DNA of 64,000 nt, taken from assembly GCF_009720725.1 (NCBI RefSeq), contig NZ_WNKT01000013.1, positions 1 to 64,000 of the forward strand. Direction: 5' to 3'. How positions within the stretch are numbered: the first letter of the stretch is position 1; the number at the start of each line of letters is the position of its first letter. Positions 27,683-34,915 of the stretch are shown here, in pieces. The DNA comes from Allochromatium palmeri. GTDB lineage: Bacteria; Pseudomonadota; Gammaproteobacteria; Chromatiales; Chromatiaceae. A program made the translations under genes and the position numbers. The notes under the pieces were generated by a model, which saw only the letters and a program-made list of their open reading frames with translations, made no database searches and was not told the DNA's origin.

Positions 27683-27775
27683 TTAGGCAGCTGGCAGCGA
27701 TTCCGCCTGCCAGCCGGTCATGCCTCCAAGCACATTGAAGACTGCGTTACCGCATTGCTGCGCTAGCCGTTGTCT
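27683..27775 (-). pseudogene. Rhodanese-domain gene, C-terminal remnant
   Basis: On the minus strand a frame ends at TAA 27683-27685 with RQRLAQQCGNAVFNVLGGMT followed by GWQAESLPAA. The GNAVFNVLGGMTGW block is the typical end of a rhodanese (sulfurtransferase) domain. The active-site Cys loop and the rest of the domain are missing upstream, where the sequence runs into the promoter of the next gene. It is therefore gene debris. Confidence 0.65.
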
Positions 27776-27837
27776 TTCAGAAGCTGGCCCAGTGATTGCC
27801 TTTCTGTTTTGTCAATCCACTCAAAGAGAGGAGACCC

Positions 27838-28377
27838 ATGATCGAGGTCCACGAACAGCCTAACAGTAACATCGTCGAGATGACGGTCTCGGGCTCTATG
27901 AAAGGACTGACCTCAACCTATCACCTACTGACGCGGATCCTTTACGGTATCGCCAGCCTGGCCCTCACGGCGATCAGTCTTGCGATGATCGGTGTCGCCG
28001 GATTCGATGTTTGGCACGCTGCGGACGCCAGCGAACCGCTCAAGTACGCCATGCTCGACGGCATCGGGTTGGTGGTGGTGTCGCTGGCGGTCTTCGACGT
28101 CGCCAAGTATCTGATGGAAGAGGAGGTGCTGCGCGACCGCGAGCTGCGCTCGGCGACAGAGGCGCGCGAGACGCTGACGAAGTTCTTCGTGATCATCATC
28201 ATCGCCGTGACGCTGGAGGCCCTGATCTTCGTCCTCGGCGCGGCCAGCAAGAATCTCTCACTACTCGTCTATCCGGCCATTCTCTTTGGCGTCTCCTCCC
28301 TGATGATGGTTTCGCTCGCACTCTATTTGCGCCTGAGCAGCCACGCCGAAGAGCGGCTCCCGGCGCCCGAAGATTGA
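27838..28377 (+). CDS. Four-helix membrane protein of unknown function
   Basis: The 179-residue protein starts at ATG 27838 with GAGAGGAG ahead of it. It has about four hydrophobic helices (about 35-58, 66-85, 116-138 and 142-162). A charged loop between the second and third helices (YLMEEEVLRDRELRSATEAR, then ETLTKF) is the most distinctive segment. It resembles conserved proteobacterial inner-membrane proteins, perhaps PsiE-like in layout, that I cannot name. It is convergent with the FNT gene. No catalytic motif is seen. Confidence 0.65.
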   Translation: MIEVHEQPNSNIVEMTVSGSMKGLTSTYHLLTRILYGIASLALTAISLAMIGVAGFDVWHAADASEPLKYAMLDGIGLVVVSLAVFDVAKYLMEEEVLRDRELRSATEARETLTKFFVIIIIAVTLEALIFVLGAASKNLSLLVYPAILFGVSSLMMVSLALYLRLSSHAEERLPAPED

Positions 28378-28410
28378 GACAGAAGGATCTGAAGCGTCAA
28401 CCGACGGCTT

Positions 28411-29232
28411 TCAGATCTCATCCTTGACCTGCGCATAGGTGATCAGGGCGAAGAGCCCGGTCCCACCAATCACGTTCCCAATCAAGGCGGGAAGGATTCC
28501 GGCCAGAACCGCCTTCGCCCAGGACATCTCCCCCGCGAGCGCGAGCAGGAACCACTCGGTCGATCCGGCGACGACGTGGGTCAGTCCACCGAGCGCGATC
28601 ATGGAGGTGATCAAGACGATGATCCCGAGTTCGCTGCCCTTGGAACTCGGCATCGACCAGACGATGGATGCGACCATGAACCCGGCCGGGATCCCGTAGA
28701 GCAGGGTCTGGAGCGCCGAGTACTCGAGCAAGTGATGCGATACCGCGAGGGCCGCCTCCAGTTGCACCGGTGGCACGATACCGCCCAGCGTCGCCACTAG
28801 GGCGGAGATCAGCGTGCCGACCATGTTGGCCGCGAAGACGATGGCCCAGAGCCGCGCGGTTCGTTGAATTCTGAACCGGCTGCAGTCGCTCAGGACAGGC
28901 AGCACCACCGTAATGGTGTTTTCGGTAAAGAGCTGGAGGCGACCCAGAATCACGATGACGAAACCGACGCTGTACCCGAGGCTTTCCAGCACGGACTGGA
29001 GTGGACTCTCCCGCAATGCATGGTGCAGGAACGCCGTGCAGTAGACCGAAAGACTGAGCGCAAGGCCCGCGGCAATGCCGGACCAGAACAGGGAATTGAC
29101 CGGGCGTGACAACTCCTCCACGCCTTCCTGGCGCACGACCTCGAAGACTTGCAGCGACCGCAGACCTAGGTGCTCCGAGACTTCCTGCGCTTCCTCGCGG
29201 GTGAGCCCCGCACCTTGTTCGCTTCTAGACAT
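28411..29232 (-). CDS. Formate/nitrite transporter (FNT) family channel
   Basis: The 273-residue protein has six membrane helices in the FNT/YfdC pattern: SRPVNSLFWSGIAAGLALSLSV, SLGYSVGFVIVILGRLQLFTENT, IPAGFMVASIVW, a helix with THVVAGSTEWFLL, and GNVIGGTGLFALITYAQV. FNT pentamers pass small monovalent anions such as formate, nitrite or hydrosulfide. The GRLQLFTENT block corresponds to the first slit helix. A cytosolic N-terminal ~45-residue helical extension is typical of the YfdC-like branch. Substrate cannot be set from sequence; in a sulfur bacterium HS- is one possibility (inference). Confidence 0.88.
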   Translation of the reverse strand: MSRSEQGAGLTREEAQEVSEHLGLRSLQVFEVVRQEGVEELSRPVNSLFWSGIAAGLALSLSVYCTAFLHHALRESPLQSVLESLGYSVGFVIVILGRLQLFTENTITVVLPVLSDCSRFRIQRTARLWAIVFAANMVGTLISALVATLGGIVPPVQLEAALAVSHHLLEYSALQTLLYGIPAGFMVASIVWSMPSSKGSELGIIVLITSMIALGGLTHVVAGSTEWFLLALAGEMSWAKAVLAGILPALIGNVIGGTGLFALITYAQVKDEI

Positions 29233-29410
29233 GGCAAAGGCCGCGGGTCGGCGGGAGGAGCAATCGCAACAAGGGCGACACGCGGCCGCGTCGAAACATG
29301 ATCGTCATCAGCAACCCCAGTGCATCCAGAGACAGGCATACGATGACCCGAAGCAAAACCCGCACCGATTCGATTCGGTTGCTGGTCAGCCGCGGTCCCA
29401 CGCTGGGCCA

Positions 29411-29485
29411 GTTGACGCTCTTCCTCATCCCCGTGTGCTCTATCTGCTGCTCGCGCGGCACACCCGCCCCCGCGCCGCTCTGGCG
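29411..29485 (+). pseudogene. RND permease gene, 3' remnant
   Basis: GTTGACGCTCTTCCTCATCC, then CTCTATCTGCTGCTCGCGCG and CGCGCCGCTCTGGCGC, matches the 3' end of the pump gene at about 21800-21875 with a few substitutions and a two-base insertion. Only about 25 codons remain. It abuts the stop codon of the tal-tkt gene on the other strand, marking an old rearrangement junction. Confidence 0.75.
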
Positions 29486-29490
29486 CATGG

Positions 29491-32433
29491 TCAGGCCGCC
29501 AAGGCAAGCGCCTGCTGCTCGATGGCCTGGCTCGAGAGACGATGCCGCTCACGCAGCGCCTCGGGCGTCGCCGAATGCGGCTCGCCGCTCACACCGAGAT
29601 GGAACACTCGACCGAGACGCCCGACCTGCGCGGCGACCGCCTCGCCAAGCCCGCCGGCGCGATGGTGATCCTCGATGACCAGCAGGCCGCTGGTCTCGCG
29701 GGCGGCGCGCTGTAGCGTCTCGACATCCAGGGGCTTCACCGAGTAGGCGTCGATGACGCGCGTCCTCAGCCCGCGCTCGCGCAGATGTGCATGGGCCTCC
29801 AGTGCGGTGTGCACGGTGATGCCGGCCGCCACGAGCGTCAGGACGTCCTGCTCAGACTCGGCCAGGGTCTTGCTGCCGCCCACCGGGAAGCCTTCCTCCG
29901 CTGCGTAGAGCACAGGCGTCTTTCCGCGCGTGGTACGCAGATAGACGATGCCCGGCGTACCGAATGCGGTTTCGGTGAGTCGCTCGGCGCTCACGGCATC
30001 GCAGGGATAGAGGACGGTCGTTGCGTCGAGGGCGCGCAGCATGGCGATATCCTCCAGCCCCATTTGGGAAGGGCCGTCTTCCCCGATCGAGACCCCGGCG
30101 TGACTGCCGCAGATCACCAGGTGCTCCAGGCGCGAGTACGACGCCATGCGCATGAAGTCATGCGCGCGGGTCAGAAAGGCGGCGAAGGTGGCGACACAGG
30201 GCCGCTTGCCGCTGGCGGCCAATCCCATGGCGGCGCCAAGCATGTTCTGCTCCGCGATCTCGGCCGCGACGAAGCGTTCGGGAAAACGGTCCGCGAAGGA
30301 CGCCGTCTTGGTCGACCCCTTGACGTCCCCGTCCAGGACCACCAGATCGTCGAGCGTCTCGCCAAGCTTCGCCAAGGCACTCCCGAAGGCGCTGCGCGTC
30401 GCGACCTCATCCCCGTGCGCATAGTCGACGGACATCCGCCCCGGCGGGAGGCGCGTGTCCCGCACCTGAGCGGCAACGACGTGACGCGGCTCGACGGCGA
30501 TCCGCACGTCCGCCGCCTTGATCTCGGCCAAGGCGGCGGCGCATTGCTCGGCGTCGAGCGCCTTGCCGTGCCAGCCATGCGCCCCGGCGAGGAACGACAC
30601 GCCCTGCCCCTTGACCGTGCGCGCAATGATGGCCGTGGGACCGGCGTCGCGCGTCTGCTCCAGGGCCGTGAGAATATCCCCGAGATCGTGACCGTCGATC
30701 TCCAGCGTGCGCCAGCCGAACGCCTTGAAGCGCCCGGCGATTACCGATGTGTCATGGCCATAGGGCGCCGGACCGCTCTGCTCGAGGCCGTTGGCATCGA
30801 CGATGGCGACGACGCCGTCCAGATGCTGGTCAGCAGCGAACTGAGCCGCTTCCCAAACCGAGCCCTCGGAGCATTCGCCGTCGCCCAAGAGACAGAAGAG
30901 CCGCGCACGGATTCCGTCCAGCCGGTTGGCCAGTGCCATACCGTTGACCACCGCGAGCCCTTGCCCAAGGGAGCCGGTGGCGACGGGCACCCAAGGATTC
31001 TCGGGCGTGGGGTGGCCCTGCAGATCACTGTCGAGCTGACGCAGGCTGAGCAGGTCCGAGTCGATCGCGCCCGCCTCGGACAGCGCGGCCCACAGGATTG
31101 GCGCGGCGTGGCCCTTCGAGAGCAGGAAGCGGTCGACATCCCGCGCCTTCGGAGACGCCGGATCCCAGCGCATCTCCTCAAAAAAGAGTGCGGCCAGGAT
31201 CTCGGCGCAGGACAGGCATGAGGTGGGGTGCCCCGACCCGGCGGCCGTGGTCATGCGGATGGTCTTGGCCCGGAGCTTGTCCGCCATCGCCGCCAGCGGC
31301 TCGTGCGCCGCCGAGCGCCGCAGTCGCTTGCAGCGTGCCTCCAGCCCCTGCAAGAGCGCGTCGTAAGGATCGATGAATTTCTGCACACCCTCGGCGACGA
31401 GCTGCTCGGTGACGGCACCGAGGTCGATATCCAGATCCGCGAGCCGGCTCAGGATGGTCGCCGCATCCGCGGCATCGTCCGTCAGCGTTCGCTCGACCCT
31501 TCCATGAGCGTCGAAGGCGTCCGCCGTCTTGTCCGGCATGGTGGACACCGTCTGCGGGCCGATCAGCGGCTCGATGTACATGACATCCGAGTAGTCCGGA
31601 TCCTTGGTGCCCGTGCTGGCCCAGACGATGCGCTGCGGGTGAGCGCCCTCGTCGGCGAGATGCCGCCAGCGATGGCCGGCCAGCACCTCGCAGAAATCTG
31701 CGTAGACCAAACGTGCGTTGGCGACCGCGGCTTGGCCGAGCAGCGACTCGGCCTGGTCGCGCAAGGTCTCGCTCACGCCGGGATCGATGCGGTGACGAAG
31801 CTCACGATCCACCGCGACATCGATCCGGCTCAGAAAGAAGCTCGCCACCGAACTGACGGAGCGGAGATCCAGCCCATCGCGTAGCCGCTCTTCCATGGCG
31901 CGCATGTAGGCTTGCAGCGTCTCGCGATAGGCGTCGATGCCGAACAGCAAGGTGATGTTGATCCCTTCGTACAGCAGCGTTTCGGTCGCCGCGATCCCGG
32001 CTCGGGTGCCCGGGATCTTGATGTAGAGATTCCGCCGGCTGACTGCCTGCCATAGCTTGCGCGCACCGCGCATGGTCGCTTCCGCGTCGTGGGCCAGATG
32101 CGGCGAGACCTCCAAGCTGACGTAGCCGTCCGCGGTATGAGTCTCCTCGTAGACTGGAAGCAAGAGGTCGCAGGCCTCCTGGACATCGGCGATGGCGAGT
32201 CGCTCGTAGATGGCCTCGACATCGTCACTCTTGGTCAGGGCCGCGCGGATGCGCTCGTCGTACTGGCCCGACCCGGCCATGGCCTTCTCGAAGATGGCTG
32301 GATTCGACGTGATTCCGGAGAGACCCTGTGTGCGCATCCTTCGCATGAGCGTGCCGTCCTCAATGAGGCCTCGGGAGAGGTTGTCCAGCCAGAAGCTCTG
32401 GCCGTGGTCCTTCAATGTGAGCAGTCGACTCAT
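29491..32433 (-). CDS. Bifunctional transaldolase-transketolase
   Basis: The 980-residue product fuses two non-oxidative pentose-phosphate enzymes. Residues ~1-370 are transaldolase, with SNPAIFEKA, the Schiff-base Lys139 in NLYIKIPGT, and STGTKDPDYSDVMYIEPLIGPQT. Residues ~385-980 are transketolase, with GSGHPTSCLSCAEILAAL, the ThDP motif GDGECSEGSVWEAAQFAA ending in DAN, EQNMLGAAMGLA and the C-terminal domain. Together they interconvert C3-C7 sugar phosphates between glycolysis, the Calvin cycle and pentose pools. Tal fusions to glucose-6-phosphate isomerase are the better-known form; the partner here is clearly transketolase. ATG 32433 follows GAGGTAGC. The cytosolic fusion may channel sedoheptulose-7-phosphate or erythrose-4-phosphate (inference). 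Confidence 0.93.
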   Translation of the reverse strand: MSRLLTLKDHGQSFWLDNLSRGLIEDGTLMRRMRTQGLSGITSNPAIFEKAMAGSGQYDERIRAALTKSDDVEAIYERLAIADVQEACDLLLPVYEETHTADGYVSLEVSPHLAHDAEATMRGARKLWQAVSRRNLYIKIPGTRAGIAATETLLYEGINITLLFGIDAYRETLQAYMRAMEERLRDGLDLRSVSSVASFFLSRIDVAVDRELRHRIDPGVSETLRDQAESLLGQAAVANARLVYADFCEVLAGHRWRHLADEGAHPQRIVWASTGTKDPDYSDVMYIEPLIGPQTVSTMPDKTADAFDAHGRVERTLTDDAADAATILSRLADLDIDLGAVTEQLVAEGVQKFIDPYDALLQGLEARCKRLRRSAAHEPLAAMADKLRAKTIRMTTAAGSGHPTSCLSCAEILAALFFEEMRWDPASPKARDVDRFLLSKGHAAPILWAALSEAGAIDSDLLSLRQLDSDLQGHPTPENPWVPVATGSLGQGLAVVNGMALANRLDGIRARLFCLLGDGECSEGSVWEAAQFAADQHLDGVVAIVDANGLEQSGPAPYGHDTSVIAGRFKAFGWRTLEIDGHDLGDILTALEQTRDAGPTAIIARTVKGQGVSFLAGAHGWHGKALDAEQCAAALAEIKAADVRIAVEPRHVVAAQVRDTRLPPGRMSVDYAHGDEVATRSAFGSALAKLGETLDDLVVLDGDVKGSTKTASFADRFPERFVAAEIAEQNMLGAAMGLAASGKRPCVATFAAFLTRAHDFMRMASYSRLEHLVICGSHAGVSIGEDGPSQMGLEDIAMLRALDATTVLYPCDAVSAERLTETAFGTPGIVYLRTTRGKTPVLYAAEEGFPVGGSKTLAESEQDVLTLVAAGITVHTALEAHAHLRERGLRTRVIDAYSVKPLDVETLQRAARETSGLLVIEDHHRAGGLGEAVAAQVGRLGRVFHLGVSGEPHSATPEALRERHRLSSQAIEQQALALAA

Positions 32434-32547
32434 GAGAAGCTACCTCGCTCGATCGTCGGAGGGCTGGCGCAATGCCGGTCACTCGCCGGCAAGGTGCCTT
32501 GCCGGCGTCTTCGTCGCCTACGTCAGCGAGGATCTACTGACCCTGCA

Positions 32548-32622
32548 TATCTGACCGGCTATGTGCTGGCATGCTGGTGGTCTTGCACATTCTGTGGGGC
32601 TTCGTCGGCCCCAGGCGCTGGA
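32548..32622 (+). pseudogene. Cytochrome b561-type gene, short remnant
   Basis: Two overlapping frames read TGYVLA and then LVVLHILWGFVGPR, which together reproduce the first-helix region of cytochrome b561-domain proteins (typical: TGY-L-L-ILWGFVGPR). A frameshift separates them and nothing else of the gene remains. It lies in the 200-base gap between tal-tkt and the OB-fold gene. This is recognition by eye over few residues. Confidence 0.5.
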
Positions 32623-32633
32623 GAGGACGCGGT

Positions 32634-33341
32634 TTACAAACTTTGCCCAGACATCTTGTCGGCCTTTTCCGACCCAGACATCTTTTCAGCCTTCTCCGAC
32701 GGCGCCTTGTCGGTCGAGTAGCGCATGACGATCAGAGATCTGGCCAGCAACTCTGGACCACCGAAGAACTGATCGTCCACCGTGCCGGTGACGTTGACGC
32801 GATCACCTTTCCGCACCTTCAAATAGCCTTCGTCGTCGAGCGGATCGAACCCAAGCTGGTCAGTTGAGACCGTCAGCTTCCGCTTACCCGTATCCACAGT
32901 GAATTCATCGTCGCCGATCGAAGTCACCTGACCGCTGACCCAAGTTTGCGCGATGACAATCGGCACTGTGGTGGTGATGATTGCGGTGTCTTCCTCGTCT
33001 GCGGCGCTGGAGAAGAAGGTCGTCCCCAGTTTCTCCAGATAGACGCTGCCGGCCTCGATCGTCGTGGTCTCGAATAGGTCGTCGTCGACCTTGCCGACAA
33101 CATTGACTTTGTCGCCGGGCAGCAGTTTGTAGGCGTCCGCATCACGATCACCATCGTCCATTTCGACGATCACGTTGCCGTCGCCATAGTTCAGGGTGAA
33201 GTGGTCGCGCTCGACCGACTCAACCACTCCGCCAAGGCTGATCCAGGTCTCGTCTGGCTGCATGTAGGGATCCTGCTCCGCGACGGCAGGAAGAGCGAAT
33301 AAGGTTCCAGCCAGTGTGAGCATCAATGGGTTGCATCGCAT
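32634..33341 (-). CDS. Periplasmic protein with two OB-fold (BOF-like) domains
   Basis: The 235-residue precursor has a signal peptide (MRCNPLMLTLAGTLFALPAVAEQ). Two similar beta domains follow: GGVVESVERDHFTLNY through GDKVNVVGKVDDD (about 37-105) and SGQVTSIGDDEFTVDT through GDRVNVTGTVDD (about 135-205). The pattern matches BOF / YgiW-YdeI or DUF5666-like OB folds linked to stress tolerance. Single-domain YgiW proteins are near 130 residues, so this is a tandem form. The tail has a near-repeat, SEKAEKMSGSEKADKMSG. AAGGAGAAACC precedes ATG 33341, and the HEARO-like element ends only ~20 bases upstream, so its transcription may now start within or beyond that element. Confidence 0.72.
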   Translation of the reverse strand: MRCNPLMLTLAGTLFALPAVAEQDPYMQPDETWISLGGVVESVERDHFTLNYGDGNVIVEMDDGDRDADAYKLLPGDKVNVVGKVDDDLFETTTIEAGSVYLEKLGTTFFSSAADEEDTAIITTTVPIVIAQTWVSGQVTSIGDDEFTVDTGKRKLTVSTDQLGFDPLDDEGYLKVRKGDRVNVTGTVDDQFFGGPELLARSLIVMRYSTDKAPSEKAEKMSGSEKADKMSGQSL

Positions 33342-33364
33342 ACGGTTTCTCCTTCATTGGTCAT

Positions 33365-33761
33365 CAGTTCCTCCGCGAGAAACCCCGTCCTTCAGGGCGG
33401 GGAGGGAGAGCGGCTACGACCGTGCAGCCACCGGAAACAGGTGCAGGCTTTCCACCTGCCGGGCCGTGAGGCTCTGCCCGTAAGGGCCTGGTGACGGTGC
33501 GGCGTCTCACGACGCCACACGCTCCCCTCGCCAATGTGTGCAACCGGCTCCCGCTGGCGCGGCGATCAAAACCTTCGGCGCTTTACCGTTCGCCTGCATG
33601 ATCTCGACCTTTCAGAGCGGCGGACTGAGGAAGCATCCGCCGGTGAGTCTTAGCGACCTGTTGCATACGTAGCCCCTTTCGACCCTCCTGGTCAGGCGGG
33701 CTGAGGCTGGTCAACCCAGCTTGCTTTCACAAGCTCCGCCCTTCGGGGCGGGGTAGTTGAC
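33365..33761 (-). ncRNA. HEARO-like / omega-RNA element without nuclease gene
   Basis: Read on the minus strand, about 397 bases begin GTCAACTACCCCGCCC with a hairpin CCGCCCCGAAGGGCGG and another, GCTTGTGAAAGCAAGC. GGGTTGACC follows, so GTCAAC at the very start can pair with GTTGAC to close a first stem, as in HEARO RNAs (IscB/IsrB omega-RNA). More hairpins follow, and the 3' end is CCCCGCCCTGAAGGACGGGG then TTTCTCGCGGAGGAACTG, directly abutting ATGAC, the preferred HEARO junction. No IscB/IsrB or TnpB gene is present; the next gene is an OB-fold protein. Flanking bases 33762 to about 33777 would be the guide. An IS200/IS605 end pair is the alternative reading. Confidence 0.68.
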
Positions 33762-33795
33762 GAAAGAATCCCGGTCTCATCGTCCGGGGCCCGCG

Positions 33796-33877
33796 CCTTA
33801 AACCGCTCATCAAAATGGGGACGGCCACAAAAGGACGTTTCTCAACTCTGGACGCGGTGGGCGCGGTTTGATCAAGG
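33796..33877. mobile_element. Second copy of the TTTAAACCGCG element, inverted
   Basis: CCTTAAACCGC at the left and GCGCGGTTTGATCAAGG at the right bound 82 bases. The reverse strand (CAAACCGCGCCCACCGCGTC, then GAGAAACGTCCTTTTGTGGC and GTCCCCA) aligns with the copy at 22325-22413. Ends are less perfect here. It sits 35 bases beyond the guide side of the HEARO-like element. Confidence 0.6.
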
Positions 33878-34377
33878 CAGGCACCATGCCAAGCAAGTCT
33901 CTACGGCCTGAGCTACGTGGTAGTCACGAAGGTCCATGTCGGTGATCGTGCGCGCCGAACATGCTGGCCGCGCAAGTACTGAGTCGATCAAGGCGACGTC
34001 GTCGCGAGACCTGAGTCACCGGGTACACTGATTCGTGGCATCGGCTCAAATACCCCCACCAGTGGTTGCCTACAACCATTGCCCCCTGTCTTGGCCGGAC
34101 GCGATCCCCTGTGCATCAGCGCGGCCTGCGCTGAGCCTCGCTGTCGTCGAGATGTCTGATCCGATGCCGCGAGGAATGGCCTGATATCTGCGTCTGCTGC
34201 CATTGCTGAAGTGCGATATCACCTCGCGTCATCCCGGAGACATCCCATTCTTCGTCAAGCAGATTCTCAAGCAGGTCGAGAGGGGGCGGGCCTCGGGCTG
34301 AAGAAGCGCCCGACGACGCTTGGCTTGATCTTCGCAAGACATTTGCTGCTTCTTTCAACAACGACGGAGGAATTCAA
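33878..34377. other. Gene-poor stretch upstream of small coiled-coil gene
   Basis: No gene can be supported. Minus-strand frames exist (for example 34116-34361 with DLLENLLDEEWDVSGMTRGD), which could be a decayed gene but matches no family I know. TTGCCTACAACCATTGCCC (about 34064) resembles a segment near 40000 (TTGCGTACAACCCCTGTCCC). Confidence 0.3.
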
Positions 34378-34665
34378 ATGACCGAACGAGAAGCCTACGT
34401 GGACCAGATGAAGGCCAAGCTCGAACAATGGAACGCCGAGATCGGCGTACTCGAGGCCAAGGCAAAGGTCGCCGGTGCCGATGCCAAGGTGAAGTACGAC
34501 GAGTACCTCTCGACGCTGAAGGAGAAACAGGCCGACGCCTCGGCGCGGCTCGAGGCGTTACGCGACTCGAGCGGTGACGCCTGGCAGGACATCCGCGACG
34601 GCGCCAACCAAGCCGCGGACGCCTTGGGCGAGGCCCTGAAGTCCGCGAAGTCCAAGCTCCATTAG
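34378..34665 (+). CDS. Small coiled-coil protein
   Basis: The 95-residue protein has no signal peptide and is predicted almost fully helical: REAYVDQMKAKLEQWNAEIG, then VLEAKAKVAGADAKVKYDEY, and a tail DAWQDIRDGANQAADALGEALKSAKSK. An excellent GGAGG lies ahead of ATG 34378. The family is common in proteobacteria as an unnamed coiled-coil protein, often next to stress or sugar genes. The tail resembles that of the exported protein at 14118. It is probably cytosolic and oligomeric; function unknown. Confidence 0.75.
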   Translation: MTEREAYVDQMKAKLEQWNAEIGVLEAKAKVAGADAKVKYDEYLSTLKEKQADASARLEALRDSSGDAWQDIRDGANQAADALGEALKSAKSKLH

Positions 34666-34821
34666 TTGTTCCATTAGTTGCCCTTGACCTTTGCCGGCCC
34701 CTGTGAAGCGGTCGGCCGGGCATGAGGGTCTGGGTCGATTGGCCACCCTGCCTCGACCATCAAGGCAAGCAGGGCCAGTCGGCTCCAGGCTCTCGATACA
34801 GTTCCAGAACACCGGTTCTCG

Positions 34822-34909
34822 GTGGCCTGAGCCAGATCGGACTCAGCCCCTGTGGTCACTTCCCCCACGTCCTTAACCAAAGACGGTTTGTTTGGCGACC
34901 CGGCCGCCG
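34822..34909 (-). pseudogene. ftsH gene fragment
   Basis: GGCCTGAGCCAGATCGGACT, then CAGCCCCTGTGGTCAC and AAGACGGTTTG, ending GGCGACCCGGCCGCCG, matches 24990-25066 inside ftsH, encoding the [22 protein letters not shown] region. An insertion of about a dozen bases (near 34867-34878) interrupts the match. The fragment is in the same orientation as ftsH and ends seven bases before the GH15 stop codon. No other part of ftsH is present here. Confidence 0.75.
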
Positions 34910-34915
34910 CGGGTC

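Noticed and set aside
33988-34361. Two overlapping minus-strand small genes
   Set aside because: Neither has a family signal or convincing start; left as unassigned intergenic sequence.
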